In this document: piece by piece, positions 35,901 to 47,298 of the stretch
Layout: the number at the start of each line of letters is the position of its first letter
Position numbering within the stretch: the first letter of the stretch is position 1
From: Parietaria judaica
Lineage: Eukaryota; Streptophyta; Magnoliopsida; Rosales; Urticaceae
Assembly: GCA_954871525.1 (NCBI GenBank)
Contig: OX940867.1
Location: 14,671,343 to 14,735,342, forward strand
Length of the DNA: 64,000 bases
Direction: 5' to 3'
Notes under the pieces: generated by a model
Told to the model about the DNA's origin: nothing
Seen by the model: the letters and a program-made list of their open reading frames with translations, nothing else
The model's database searches: none
Translations under genes and position numbers: made by a program

Positions 35901-36008
35901 CTCATATCCACCTGCGAGGTTAACCTCGGAAATCATAGCAACCAGTTGTTCTTCAGTCAAGTTCGCCTGCGGAGCAGAACGACGCTTGTTCCTACAATTC
36001 CGAGCCAT
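32955..36008 (-). CDS. Copia polyprotein (PR-INT-RT-RNase H), right copy
   Basis: 1017 residues, identical to the left copy except for Tyr for Ser in GGYEGW and Pro for Leu in HTPEM. It carries the same protease DTGA, integrase D-D-E, YVDD and RNase H motifs. Its promoter and 5' LTR are missing, so it could only be expressed from outside sequence. The complete frame implies little time since duplication. Confidence 0.95.
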   Translation of the reverse strand: MARNCRNKRRSAPQANLTEEQLVAMISEVNLAGGYEGWWMDTGATRHVCFERDLFKSYSEAKDRKVLLGDSHSTIVAGTGEVELKFTSGKTVVLKDVLHTPEMRKNLVSGYLLNKAGFTQVIWADLYTITKNNVFVGKGYATDGMFKLNVEVNKVNHSVYSLCSFNVWHARLCHVNKRIISNLSNLDMIMKLSINDFEKCESCSQAKITKKSHKSVVRESEPLDLIHSDLCEFDGVLTRNGKRYFITFIDDSSDYTYVYLLKNKSDALDMFKVFVTEIENQFNRKINRFRSDRGTEYDSDPFVEFYKSHGIIHEKTAPYSPEMNGKAERKNRTLAELIVATLLSSGAASYWWGEILLTVCYVLNRIPKSKSSISSYELFKGKKPNLSYFRTWGCLAYVRIPDPKRKKLASRAYECVFIGYAINSKAYRFYDLKNQVVIESNDADFFEDKFPFISKNSRGSSSSSSTLVRVQEHTSEIEPEIRKSKRASTAKDFGLEFQTYNIEEDPTSLQEALSSVDANLWQEAIDDEMDSLESNRTWHLVDLPPGCKAIGCKWILKKKMKPDETIDKYKACLVAKGFRQRENVDFFDTFSPVSKFTSIRVLLSIAALHDLVVHQMDVKTAFLNGELEEEIYMEQPEGFIVHGNENQVCKLDKSLYGLKQAPKQWHEKFDNLIVSHGFKVNESDKCIYYKSENGLCTIICLYVDDLLIFGSNIHLINDVKSMLSANFDMKDLGEADVILGVKITRSENGLSLDQSHYVEKILKKYNYFDCKPACTPYDPSVKLFKNTGDGVRQNEYASIIGSLRYAADCTRPDIAYAVGLLGRFTSRPSLEHWYAIERVMRYLKRTQHLGLHYQRFPAILEGYSDADWNTLSDDSKATSGYIFSIAGGAVAWKSKKQTILAQSTMESEMIALAAASEEADWLRSLLSEIPLWETPIPAILIHCDSTAAIAKVQNRYYNGKKRQICRKHSTIRGFLENGAVRVDHVRTDENLADPLTKGLAREKVLKTTKGMGLLPLD

Positions 36009-36576
36009 ATGCCCGGGCTTGTTACAATTGAAGCAAACAAACTGGACCGAATCACCTGAGGGGGTTTCTGGGGCGGAGCACTCTTCGCCTGGTTGTTGCT
36101 TGGCGCGCGGTTCCGATTCTTCATGGGTTTGCCTTTCGGCTTCAGAACCGCCGAGGACTTGTTGGAGACAGCATTGATCTCCTCCTTCTGGTCTTGCTTC
36201 CGGGCTTCCTCCTCGATCTGAAGGCGGGTGATCAGGCTCTCCAGAGAAAACTCCTTGGTTTTGTGCCTTAGAGTATTCTTAAAATTTTTCCAAGAAGGAG
36301 GCAGCTTGTCAATAATAACAGCAACTTGGAACTGATCGTCTAGGACCATACCTTCAGTGATGATTTCGTGGGCGATTTTCTGAAGCTCGTGAGATTGGGC
36401 CCCCACGGACTTCTCGTCGGACATCTGGAATTTGACGTAACGGGAGACAGCGTACTTCTTCGTGCCAGCCTCCTCCGTGTCGTACTTCTTTTGGAGCGCG
36501 TCCCAGATCTCCTTTGCGGACTTGTTGTTGATGTAGTAGTCGTGAAGATCGTCGGAGAGGCCATTGAGGATGTAGT
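36009..36576 (-). pseudogene. Copia gag, right copy, 5'-truncated
   Basis: It begins within LNGLSDDLHDYYINN and keeps the codons stopped in the left copy (YVKFQMSDEKSVG). It has the same -1 frame break before the zinc knuckle. Homology to the left copy ends sharply at 36577, where AT-rich flank starts. Confidence 0.85.
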
Positions 36577-37149
36577 CTTGAATTGTATATGTATGTTAAC
36601 AAATTTAATATTAGTTGAAGTGTATAATATTAAATGATTATGTATATTAATTGTATATGTATGTTAGGTGAAGTGTATAATTATTTTTGCCGAAAGTTTA
36701 ATTGGTATTTTTGCCAAAATCTACCAAAAATATGATTTTTTACGAAATTCTAACCATTTTTCACAATTTTTACTCACAATAACGAAAAACGATATTCCAC
36801 CCACGTGCCCCTGCGAATTTCGCAAAAAATGGTAAAAAATCAGCGAAATGAAAAGGTTTTCCTTTCGCATATCCTCGAAAAACGAAAATCGGTCGATATT
36901 TCCATGAAAATTCGCGAAATTTAACACCTTAATATATTGCACGTACCATTACATAATAAATATACAATATACTATATATATATATATTGTATATATATTA
37001 TTATTAAAAAGTTAGGGTAGATGGGTATTCGCATGCCCCTATAAAAACCATATATATGCATGGTATGAGTTTCCTTGGTATATTTATTTTTCAGTATGAT
37101 ATTAATTATAATATTTTAATTATACTATTTAATCATAACGAGTCCAATA
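36577..37149. other. Spacer and upstream region of the GDSL gene
   Basis: AT-rich; a segment TTGTATATGTATGTTA occurs twice near 36583 and 36650. Otherwise it holds only the TATA box at 37039. Confidence 0.5.
37039..37047 (+). promoter_or_regulatory. TATA box of the GDSL gene
   Basis: CTATAAAAA about 105 nt before the ATG, leaving room for a start site and a 5' UTR of about 70 nt. Confidence 0.6.
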
Positions 37150-40100
37150 ATGGCTATCAGTGGCCATAGTGATCATGTAAAGGCTTTGATTGTATTTTTT
37201 GCGGTATTAGTGGCCATGGAAAACATGCATATCAACGGCGTTAACGCAGACGATTCGCAAGTGCCGTGTTTTTTCGTATTCGGAGATTCCCTTGCTGATA
37301 ATGGAAACAACAATCTTCTTCTTACATTGGCGAAGGTTAATTATCGGCCATACGGGATTGACTTTCCCAGCGGTGTTCCCACGGGACGGTTCACTAACGG
37401 TCTCACCACGGTTGATGTGATTGGTCTGTCCCTTTTCTCCCTCCTACTATTTTGTTGTTCTTACTTGTCTTACATTAATGAATTACTCGTCTTACATCAT
37501 CGATAAACCCGGCCATTTATTTCTTTATCGGTTTCGGTATTTAAACCTTGCTATAAAAACTTTTTTTTTTAATGGGGTGGCGCTATTGGCCAAGGTTACA
37601 ATGCACTCTCGCATTATTAGATATATTCGGTGTAAGAACAGGTGGCACTATTGGCCAAGTTTACATTTATGTAAAGGGGGCACTCTTTGAGTCCCATGGG
37701 GTTTCGAACCCGTGACCTCTTGAATGGAGGTGTAGTAGTGTTACCACTAGGCCAAACTTGCTTGGTTGCTATAAAAACCATTTAATCATGATCAATGCCA
37801 ACATATACTTGGATGGTTTTTGAAATTATATTTTAAAGGTTGGTCAAACATGAAAACAGGTCAACTCTTGGGCTTTAAAGATTTGATCCCTTCGGTTGCC
37901 ACTGCAAGAGGCAACACAATACTCAAAGGTTTAAACTACGCTTCCGGGGGCTCCGGAATTCGTGACGAATCCGGCCAACATATGGTACCTTTAATTACCA
38001 ATCTACATAATGTATATATATATATATATATATATATTATACACACACATATTCAAAATCATATGTTAAGTTGGTCACTTGTGTTTCTTTCGTTAAGGGT
38101 GTACTGCTTCCGAGCATGAACAGACAACTAAACAGTCACAAGATTTCAGAGTCCCGAATCAACGACTTACTAGGAGGCATAAGGGCAGGCAAAGAGTACC
38201 TAAAGAAGTGCATTTACCATGTTGCTATGGGAAACAATGATTATCTCAACAACTATTTCTTGCCTCAATTCTACCCCACAAGCCGGTTCTTCACGCCCCG
38301 ACAATATGCTCAAGCTCTCGTCGACCAATACCGCGGCCAAATAACGGTTCGATTGAAATCTTATAAATCCAACACGAGATATACAACATTCAATTAAAAG
38401 TAACAAAAAGAATTAAAAAGTACACATGATTATTATTTTTAGGCTGAAATGTAATTAGGAAAGAATAATTCAAGTTGATCGAGAATTAATCCAGTAATCT
38501 TCTAATTGAAGCCTTATGAAAAAAAGAAAGAGAGAGAGAGGTTAAGATGAACTAGAAATTCAATTTAGAAATTAGAAAATCACTAGGCTGAAATGTAATT
38601 AGGAAAGAATAATTCAAGTTGATCGAGAATTAATCCAGTAATCTTCTAATTGAAGCCTTATGAAAAAAAAAAAGAGAGAGAGAGGTTAAGATGAACTAGA
38701 AATTCAATTTAGAAATTAGAAAATCACGAGGATTGAAAACATTCAATTTGATTGAGAATTAATTCCGCAAGCTCTGTGAAAAATAAAATAAAATTATGAT
38801 GATTGAGAGAGTGGGGAAAAGATAAATGCATCGAACATAATGTAATATAATACAAGAACCTCCAAATATACAATAATATATGTTGTACTAAAATTTAGGA
38901 TCTGTTTTTGTTAGGTATAATTTCAATATATGAAGATACATGAGAAACAAAATAAAGCAAAACAATAGCGAGTAAGTTCGATGATACATATCATTGTGTT
39001 CTTGGCTTTGACGAGCATTGGCTTGTCGCTTTGATCCAAAATGTGTTTTTGATATCCTGTAAAACGGAAAATGGTTAACGATTCCCGAGACGCATTGGAC
39101 GCTCTCCTTAAAGCTTGATTCGCCTCCTCTACGTGCTTGAGGTTTGTTAGGCGATTAGCTTCCCAGGATATAACGGGATTACCGCGAACTTCGTAGCACT
39201 TTGAAGTCCGCCGGCGAACTGAACCTTCTTGAACTCCGTTACCGAAAGACTCACGACATAAATCATCGGGAAGCATATGAAAGATTGAACTTGCGGAGTG
39301 GAAAACTGGGAAGCAAGTTCATAGAGAGTGAGAATTTTCGTATAGCATTTCGATTGTGGTGTGTCGAATAAGGTCGAGGTCACTTCAATTTATAGATGCC
39401 GGAAGGAGACAAAGAATTAATTTTCAAATAATTCTATAACGGCTAATAATATATTGCAATTAATCCGAAACGCAATAAATTGAATTCAATATTCATAACA
39501 GTTATAATCAATATAGCCATTTTACGTAACGTTCAAACGTCGGAACAAATCCCGGTAATTGGATAGAGCGCTCATCTCGAGTGTTCGACATTTCGACCCA
39601 CACGATGCTATCTCACTTTTAATTTAACTGCAAAATTTTCCAATAGATTTTTACTATAAACTGATTGTATATGATCATTGACCACATACTTGTTAATATT
39701 TTGAATTCCTTTAAGTTCTAACTTGTTCGATAAATTTGGATTTATATGTATATAGAGACTGTATGAAATGGGTGCGAGGAAAGTAGTGTTGTCGGGACTG
39801 GGGCCGATCGGGTGTACACCTTTTGCGATCACAACATTTGGAAGAAACGCGTCTGGTTGTGCAGACATAGTAAACGACGCCTCTCAACTATTTAACGACA
39901 AGCTTGCTGATCTCGTTGATGAGCTCAATTCCAAATATGCGGATGCGCAATTCATCTATATCAACCTCGTCGGGATTGCATCCGGCGATCCTATTTCTCT
40001 CGGTAAATAACTTAGTATTATTTGCAGTTTTTAGGAACTAGTTTGGTATTATGCAGTTATTTATGAGATTTGGCAACCGAGTTAGTTAACGTTTGAGCGT

Positions 40101-41721
40101 GAATGATCAATTTTGTGTAAAATTTATTTTTCTATTTTGGTTTTTTAAAAGTTGTTGAAAAAAGAAATGCATTCAAATCGAATAATCAATTACATTTAAA
40201 TAAGACATCCAAACTTCTTATAATGAATATTATATATATATATAAATATATATATTGTAAAATGCAACGTGTAAAAACTCACATTTAAACAAGGGATATT
40301 AGGGACATTAGTGCTCATACTTTGACCAACTGATAAGTTTAGAGCAAAAAATAGTCACAAAAGTACTCAAAGGTGAAAAAACTAAAGCGACACATATTTT
40401 AATCCGTTTTTTTTAAACGAATGCTGGTCAAATTTCACGTGGCATCAAGTTGATTGCCACATATTTATCACATGGCAAATTATTTTTTGTTTTTTTTTTC
40501 TTCAAATAATCTTTTAATTTTTTTTAATTTTCTAAATAAATTTTAGAAAATTTAAAATATTGAAAAGATTATTTTTTTACAGGTTTATTATGATTGTTGA
40601 CACTTGACATGATTAAGTTACAGGCTTTAGTGCGATAGATAAGCCGTGTTGTCCAATAGTGGACATATCTGGATTATGCCAACCATTTTCAGAAGAAGTA
40701 GTGTGCCAAGAGAGAGACACATACGTACGTGGCATCAAGTTGATTGCCACATATTTATCACATGGCAAATTAATTTTTGTTTTTTTTTCTTCAAATAATC
40801 TTTTAATTTTTTTTAATTTTCTAAATAAATTTTAGAAAATTTAAAATATTGAAAAGATTATTTTTTTACAGGTTTATTATGATTGTTGACACTTGACATG
40901 ATTAAATTACAGGCTTTAGTGCGATAGATAAGCCGTGTTGTCCAATAGTGGACATATCTGGATTATGCCAACCATTTTCAGAAGAAGTAGTGTGCCAAGA
41001 CAGAGACACATACGTACGTGGCATCAAGTTGATTGCCACATATTTATCACATGGCAAATTATTTTTTGTTTTTTTTTCTTCAAATAATCTTTTATTTTTT
41101 TTTAATTTTCTAAATAAATTTTAGAAAATTTAAAATATTGAAAAGATTATTTTTTTACAGGTTTATTATGATTGTTGACACTTGACATGATTAAATTACA
41201 GGCTTTAGTGCGATAGATAAGCCGTGTTGTCCAATAGTGGAGATATCTGGATTATGCCAACCATTTTCAGAAGAAGTAGTGTGCCAAGACAGAGACACAT
41301 ACGTACGTGGCATCAAGTTGATTGCCACATATTTATCACATGGCAAATTATTTTTTGTTTTTTTTTTCTTCAAATAATCTTTTAATTTTTTTTAATTTTC
41401 TAAATAAATTTTAGAAAATTTAAAATATTGAAAAGATTATTTTTTTACAGGTTTATTATGATTGTTGACACTTGACATGATTAAATTACAGGCTTTAGTG
41501 TGATAGATAAGCTGTGTTGTCCAATAGTGGACATATCTGGATTATGCCAACCATTTTCAGAAGAAGTAGTGTGCCAAGACAGAGACACATACGTGTTTTG
41601 GGATAATTATCATCCGACCCAGAGAGTACATAGCTTCATTGCCTCCAGATCATACACTTCCTTACTTCCTTCGGACACTCATCCAATGGACATCAAACGC
41701 CTCGCCCAGCTTCAACTCTAG
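37150..41721 (+). CDS. GDSL esterase/lipase
   Basis: Five exons, 37150-37423, 37860-37984, 38098-38346, 39756-40002 and 41492-41721, join in frame to 374 residues, the usual size for plant GDSL lipases. A hydrophobic signal peptide (ALIVFFAVLVA, cleavage likely near NADD) suggests secretion. Block I is FVFGDSLADNGNNN (Ser47), block III GNNDY (178-182, Asn180) and block V FWDNYHP (Asp336, His339), so the Ser-Asp-His/Asn machinery is complete. The enzyme hydrolyses ester substrates, probably in the cell wall or cuticle; the exact substrate is unknown. Introns 1, 3 and 4 carry a SINE, a 144-bp tandem duplication with a probable solo LTR, and three extra partial copies of exon 5. Correct expression requires splicing past those copies to the last acceptor. 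Confidence 0.93.
37561..37765 (-). mobile_element. tRNA-derived SINE with 13-bp TSD, in GDSL intron 1
   Basis: On the minus strand TGGCCTAGTGG (A box) and GGGTTCGAAACCC (B box) form a split pol III promoter. The 3' end is a poly(A) tail (poly-T at 37561-37571 on the plus strand). Perfect 13-bp duplications TTGCTATAAAAAC flank it (37548-37560, 37766-37778). Confidence 0.9.
38441..38727 (+). repeat. 144-bp tandem duplication in GDSL intron 3
   Basis: Two nearly identical copies starting AGGCTGAAATGTAATTAGGA at 38441 and 38585, each ending AATTAGAAAATCAC. Confidence 0.92.
38984..39602 (-). mobile_element. Probable solo LTR in GDSL intron 3
   Basis: CGATG occurs on both sides (38979-38983, 39603-39607). 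The minus strand starts TGTGGGTCGAAATGTCGAAC, has CTATAAATTGAAG as a TATA box near 39395, and a copia-like R-U5 layout. The far end reads ...GATATGTAT rather than ...CA, so that edge is uncertain. Short minus-strand frames inside look non-coding. Confidence 0.5.
40437..41594 (+). repeat. Four tandem 289-290-bp units spanning intron 4/exon 5 of the GDSL gene
   Basis: Units start at ACGTGGCATCAAGTTG: 40437, 40727, 41016 and 41305. Each contains the end of intron 4 with polypyrimidine tract and TTACAG acceptor, plus the first ~100 nt of exon 5 (GGCTTTAGTG to ACACATACGT). Units 1-3 end ACGTACGT at the junction. Unit 4 runs on into the real exon (GTTTTGGGATAAT). Copies differ at only a few bases, so the expansion is recent. 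Confidence 0.95.
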
Positions 41722-41795
41722 TCTTCCTTTGGCCTTCGCCCAACAAAGAGTAACAACCCGGTTCTTGTTGAAGAGATTTCAATCATTTTAATTAG

Positions 41796-41801
41796 AATAA
41801 A
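41796..41801 (+). terminator. GDSL gene poly(A) signal
   Basis: AATAAA 75 nt after the stop codon. Confidence 0.55.
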
Positions 41802-42274
41802 GTCCTAGTTCATCGAGACACGTGCTTACGTTTTAACTAGTGTATTAAACCGCGCTTCGGGTATAAATTTATATTGTTACTATTCAAATCATGCCATATT
41901 ATAATAATACGAAGCATCAATATGTTTGGTCATGGATGATAAAAGGCCCTTAGTTTATTCAAAGTTGTAATATTTCAATTTTCTTTTATGAGCATTTATC
42001 GAGATTACCTTTTTCTCTCTTAAATTGTGATTCTTTGAAGGAAAAAAATAAAAAATTTAGAGAGATTTGAAACATAGGTTCTCAAAACTATTCAAATTGA
42101 AAAAGAAAAGAAAAAGAAAATTGAACGGTCAACAAGAGTGGGTCAAATTTAAAAAAATTGCGACAATTAGTACTTAATTTTCATTTTAGAGCGTTGATCG
42201 TATTTTTTATTCATTCTATTTGGATGGCCGATGGTTAAACACCACCTGAGAGTGGGAGTCACGTGGCATAGAAA

Positions 42275-42441
42275 TGTCATTCCAAAGCTTGGCACTATCG
42301 GCTAAGGTTACAATGCACTCTTGCATCACTAGATATAAATATGTAAAGGGGGGACTCATTTGAGTCTCATGGGAGAGTTTGAACCAATGACATCTTGAAT
42401 AGAAGTGTAGTAGAGTTACGGCCAAGCATGCTTGGTTAGCT
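42275..42441 (-). mobile_element. Second, decayed copy of the SINE
   Basis: It matches the intron 1 SINE: GGTTACAATGCACTC, GTAAAGGGGGGACTC, TGAGTCTCATGGGAG and CCAAGCATGCTTGGTTAGC. The B box is mutated (TTGGTTCAAACTC on the minus strand) and no clear target duplication remains, so it is older. Confidence 0.75.
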
Positions 42442-42694
42442 GTTTTCAAGTTATTTTAAATTCTATCTAAAAAAACTAAATAATTTGTTTTGAACTTTTT
42501 TTTGGTTCTCAAAAAATATGGTATACTATATTAAATCCAAATCAAGAAGTTAAATTGGGATTTCTCATGACAAGAAAATTTTGATTCCTGTCTTTTAGTC
42601 TTTTAGTGACAAATGTATTTAGATTTCACTTACTGCAATTGGAATGTATTAAAGTTTTACTTTACCGATAAAGTATAGCTTTGATACATTTGTC

Positions 42695-43600
42695 TAGGGG
42701 TGAAACCGGTACCAATAATTGGTAAATTAGTTTTTTTTGGTATTGGTATTGAAAAACCGAGATATTTTTTTTTTGGTATTGGTATTGGTATCGGTTCTAA
42801 AATTTCTTGGTTTTTTTTATCAAAGCGAGACCGAGACCCAAACCGAGAAAAAAGAAAAGAAAACCGATAAATAAATCGAGACATAAACCGGGGCAAAATC
42901 CAAAAATAATACAAAATACCATGTCCGAAATATAAAAATACATGTCTAATTTATAAAAACATTAAACATAAGGGTTTAGGAGCTTCAATAAAAATTCAAA
43001 GAGCGGAGGAAACGGAAGTTGAAACGGGAGCTTCGGAGCTTTCTTCTACGATAAACAATTTAAAGAAATTTGCATTTAAGAAATATAAAAGCATAATTAT
43101 TATATATATTATATACAACATTACAATTACGTCACAAACCTATTTGAATTGCAATATACATTGTTTTATTACGTTACAAACCTATTTGCAATATACACTG
43201 TTTTATTACTATTTGCAATATACAAGTCAAAGCTATTACGTTATATAGTAAAAAAAATAGTCACTATTTTTTTGGTGAAACACTGTTATATAATAAAAAC
43301 ACATTTAACAAACTCATTTGCAAAACTACTTGTGCTGAAACAAACGTACCCTAATTTTCTAATAGAAACGAAATGTAGTACAATTTAAAACGACATATAG
43401 TTCACAACCGAAACCGATACCAAAATTCGAGAAATTTGGTATTAGTATCGTTTCTTGGTATTGGTATCGGAAACCGATAACCGATAAGTATCGGTTCTTG
43501 GTTTTAAACTAAATTTATCAGATTTTTTTTTAAAACCGATTCGAGATCGATACCGAAACCGAGACGATACCGAGAAACGGTTACAAAATTTTCACCCCTA
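42695..43600. mobile_element. Non-autonomous hAT element, 906 bp, 8-bp TSD
   Basis: Terminal inverted repeats TAGGGGTGAAA...TTTTCACCCCTA are flanked by perfect 8-bp duplications CATTTGTC (42687-42694, 43601-43608), the hAT signature. Subterminal regions are rich in GGTATTGGTATCGG/CCGATACC motifs in inverted orientation. No transposase frame is present. Confidence 0.93.
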
Positions 43601-45376
43601 CATTTGTCATTGAGAAAAAACTAAGTCTATGCGCCCTAATTGAATACAATTTAAGTAAATTTGTCATTATTAACCGTAAAATAGGTTATTAGCAGCCAAG
43701 TACCCACTTTTTTTTTAATAAAAGGTAATGATTAGTTCCAATTCATTTTTTTTAACCAGAAAAGTACCAATACTATGATATCAGATAATGTTAATATATA
43801 TATATATATATATATAAAAGTTATACTTAACTAGGGTTGTATAAACTCAAGTATTATTTTCAGTGGTATATATACCAAAGTTTTATTTTACTGCTTTTTT
43901 GAGAAATTTATTCATTTTTAAAGGCGTTAAGTGTCATTAAAACTTAAGTGATTTTGTCGTCCATTTTTGCTCTCATGCTCTTCGAAGGTAAGTCATTAAA
44001 TGATAATGGTGCTTAAGTTTTAGTAGCACTTAAAGTTGTTGAAGTGAAAGAATTTATCAGCCCCTAGTAAAATACAACATGGGTATATATGTCATTGAAA
44101 ATAAAATTTGGATCCATGTATTTTCAGTTGAGTACAACTTGAGTATATATGCCACCATTAACTTTATTATATATAGCATGGTTTTAAATGCCGATGTCGT
44201 TTCACTCCCATCATTTTACGGGCATGCCGCCTGCTAACGGAAGAGTCGGAAAAAGGGCATTGCTGCATGCCGATGCCGTTTCGCTCCTATCGTTTCACAG
44301 GCGCCAACGAAAATATTAACGGAAAATTCTAAAAATAATACAAGAATTCTATTATTATCATATTATTATTATTATTAAAACTAATTATATATTTTTTAAC
44401 TTAAAAATTAAGTAATTAAACTATTTTATTAATAACTTAAAAAATTATATACATAAATTTAAAATTACAATTACAATTACAATTACAATTATAATTTCAT
44501 AAAAATATATAACTTAATATATGCATAATATTAATACCCTAATGATTAATTTATGCGGAAATTAAAACTTTATTATATTAGTTAATTTGTATTTATTTAT
44601 ACTCTAATTTATGTTCGGAAGCCCAATCTTTGGAGCCCATAAAACACTAAATCTATCAACACGAGATCCTAAATCCACACCGTATTTAAACAACATTTTC
44701 TTCTCAAACCCTAGCCTCTCATCTGTCTCTCCATCTCTATGCGCCTCTTTCTTTCTCCGCCTCCCTCTCTCACACACACAAAGATGGAAGCTTTGACCGG
44801 AAATAGTCGAAATCCGACGTTATTTTCCTCGTTTTATGCCTAAAACAACACAGCGAAAAAGAGAAAGCCAAACGACATTCGGCGAAATAAAAGAAAACGA
44901 CAGCGGCGTCAACTGAATTTCGTGCCGTTCATTCCATTTCAGCAGCGTTCCGCCGAAGTTTCACGGTGTTCCCCGAAATTTAATATCATTGATATATAAT
45001 ATTAGTATATTGTATACTTTTTTATCAGGTCTTTTGGTACTTCTCTTATTTATAATATCAGAAGTTAAATACTTTAACCGGCTAACAAAATTAAAGCTTA
45101 TCTATAGAAAGCAAAAAAAAAAAAAATGATACGAGGTGAAAAAGTTGAAAAGGTTTTCAAATAAAATAAATAAAAATAATTTGGGAATCTCCCGAGGCCG
45201 AGACTCGTTGCGCCACCTCTCTCTCCCGCCCACCTCAGGTACGAAAGCTCCAACCTTTCCACTTCCCACCACCATTCAGAGCTTCGTCAATGGCGTTTTC
45301 CTAGGGTTTCATCTTTCTTGCCTTCGAACGAGCGTTCAAAGTTTGTTTCTTGATGCGTTTCTGTTGAAAGAGACGA
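43601..45376. other. Intergenic region upstream of the ARID gene
   Basis: AT-rich, with an (AT)n run near 43795. A partial direct repeat GCCGATG(C/T)CGTTTC occurs at about 44190 and 44267, and CT-rich sequence lies before the ATG at 45377. No other gene seen. Confidence 0.5.
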
Positions 45377-47157
45377 ATGGGCGATTCCAAAGAGGAGCGT
45401 TGCGTCGGAGAAGGCGACGTCGCTACCGACCCAGCTCCGCCGGAGATCGATGAAGGCGCTGCTCTGAGCGCTTCTCAGGAAGAAGCCGCTCTCAACGAAG
45501 AGGACAAAGATCAAGCTCAAACTGAAAACGACAACCATGCTGGCTTGTCGCTGGAGTTCGAAGGGAGCGAGTCTGGCTCGGAAGACGATCAGGCCAATTT
45601 CGTCAAGGAGCTCGAGAGCTTCTTCAAGGAGAGGTCCATGGAGTGGAAATTCCCCAAATTCTACGGCGAGCCTCTCAACTGCCTCAAGTCAGCCTCTCTC
45701 TCTCTCTCCTTATATCTATATATGTATATATACATTGTCTGACTCAGTTCTGCATAGGCTTTGGAGAGCAGTGATTAGACTCGGTGGCTATGAAAAGGTA
45801 AGTGCCGTTTGTAAGCCATTTTCATGGAGGAGTTGGGTTTGAGAAAGAAGATGAAAAGGGGTTTCTTTGATTGATAGGTGACTTCTTGCAAGCTGTGGCG
45901 CCAAGTGGGAGAGTCCTTCAAACCCCCCAAGTAAGAAAATGTCTAAAAAAATACTCCTTTTATTATAGGTGAAGAATTCGATACAGTGACCCGAGATCCG
46001 TTCTCGAATTGGGAGCTTCGCCAACCTCCGCTAAACCCAATTTCCCCTCTTTTGAGAGTGATTATTCAACCATTTTCATTAGCGTGTGGTCTCTGAAATA
46101 AATCGAGATGACTACAAATTAGTGGGCTTGACGGGTCCGTGCCGTCCCGACTTAATTAAAACTTAAGTAACCAGACTCGAAACATAGTTAAAATGACATA
46201 ATAATTTAACGAGACATTATAAAATGCCCTCGATACCCTTAGTGTTACGTCTGTAACAGAATTCTGTTAGAGTTATTTATTTTGACGTTCATTATCTTGT
46301 TATTTTGTCTATATTAAGAGTTGTTGTCCTCATAAATATTAGATAAACCCCCTAGGAACTTCGTGATTCATAGACAGAATACCCTGTTTTTTCCTCTTAT
46401 AAAATGTTAATATTTCATTATTTCTTCAGGAGTGGATCATAATTACATATGCATTAGTTAATATTTTCTTTCTTTTACAATCTTCTGCAGGACATGCACT
46501 ACAGTTTCTTGGACATTTCGAGGTTTTTATGAAAAGGTATCGGAATAAAGTACAGCATCGAAAAACACAAACTCTGAGCAATTTCGGAGTTTGAAATGAA
46601 GAGATAAAAGGATGTAACAATACCAGTTTCATTTACCAGAAGAGTTAAAACACCAATACTAGAATGCTCAAAGTTAATGATGAGGAATCATGATGCATAT
46701 ATGGCCGTTAACGGGCGAATGTTTGAAAAAGTAGGTTTTCAACTGCAACGAGAAGATGTGGGAATTGGCTAAGTAGTGAATTAGTTCTTAAGACATGGCT
46801 TAGGTTGCATATCACCTGAGGGTTATTTGGTCTTTTTTTGTTTATGCTCAATCTAGTTGATCATTTTACCTTTATATAATTTGTGTTGAATTTACTAAGA
46901 TGTACATGTCACTTTTTTTTCTTCTTCTTTCAATGCAGGCACTGTTGGATTACGAAAGGCATAAGCTTCCAAATGGCGATCTTAGTGTAGTACCCGTTTC
47001 TCTGCCCTCTGAGCCCATAAACGTCGAGGTTCAGTCTCAAGTAAGTTCTGGCTTTCTCGATTTTGACTTTTAGTATTATATAGATTTTTCGATCATCTCT
47101 ATATATATATAGACTATATGTATAGGCCACTCTATCTATCTATGTGTATAGGTCATC

Positions 47158-47250
<93 letters not shown>

Positions 47251-47259
47251 ATCTATCTA

Positions 47260-47298
<39 letters not shown>

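Larger units (their letters stand above)
26595..36576 (-). mobile_element. Tandem Ty1/copia element: internal-LTR-internal-LTR
   Basis: On the minus strand the order is: 5'-truncated internal region (36576-32397), LTR (32396-31710), complete internal region (31709-27283), LTR (27282-26595). The two internal regions share frame breaks and differ by only a few bases, and the LTRs are almost identical, so the array is young. This product is expected from unequal recombination between LTRs of one element, or from insertion into itself. The outermost 5' LTR and the start of gag are missing at 36577, so no second target-site duplication can be paired with the ATATA at 26590-26594. Confidence 0.92.

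Noticed and set aside
37700..37765. tRNA gene
   Set aside because: A and B boxes are present, but no cloverleaf could be drawn. The poly(A) tail and 13-bp TSD make it a SINE.
38923..39276. 117-residue minus-strand frame in GDSL intron 3
   Set aside because: Lies in the probable solo LTR; no family recognised.
40437..41594. CRISPR-like or satellite array
   Set aside because: Long 290-bp direct units with gene-derived content and no spacers; it is a partial-exon tandem duplication in a plant gene.
44190..44310. Possible small inverted-repeat transposon
   Set aside because: Only a diverged direct repeat (GCCGATGCCGTTTC type) was found; no inverted ends or target duplication.
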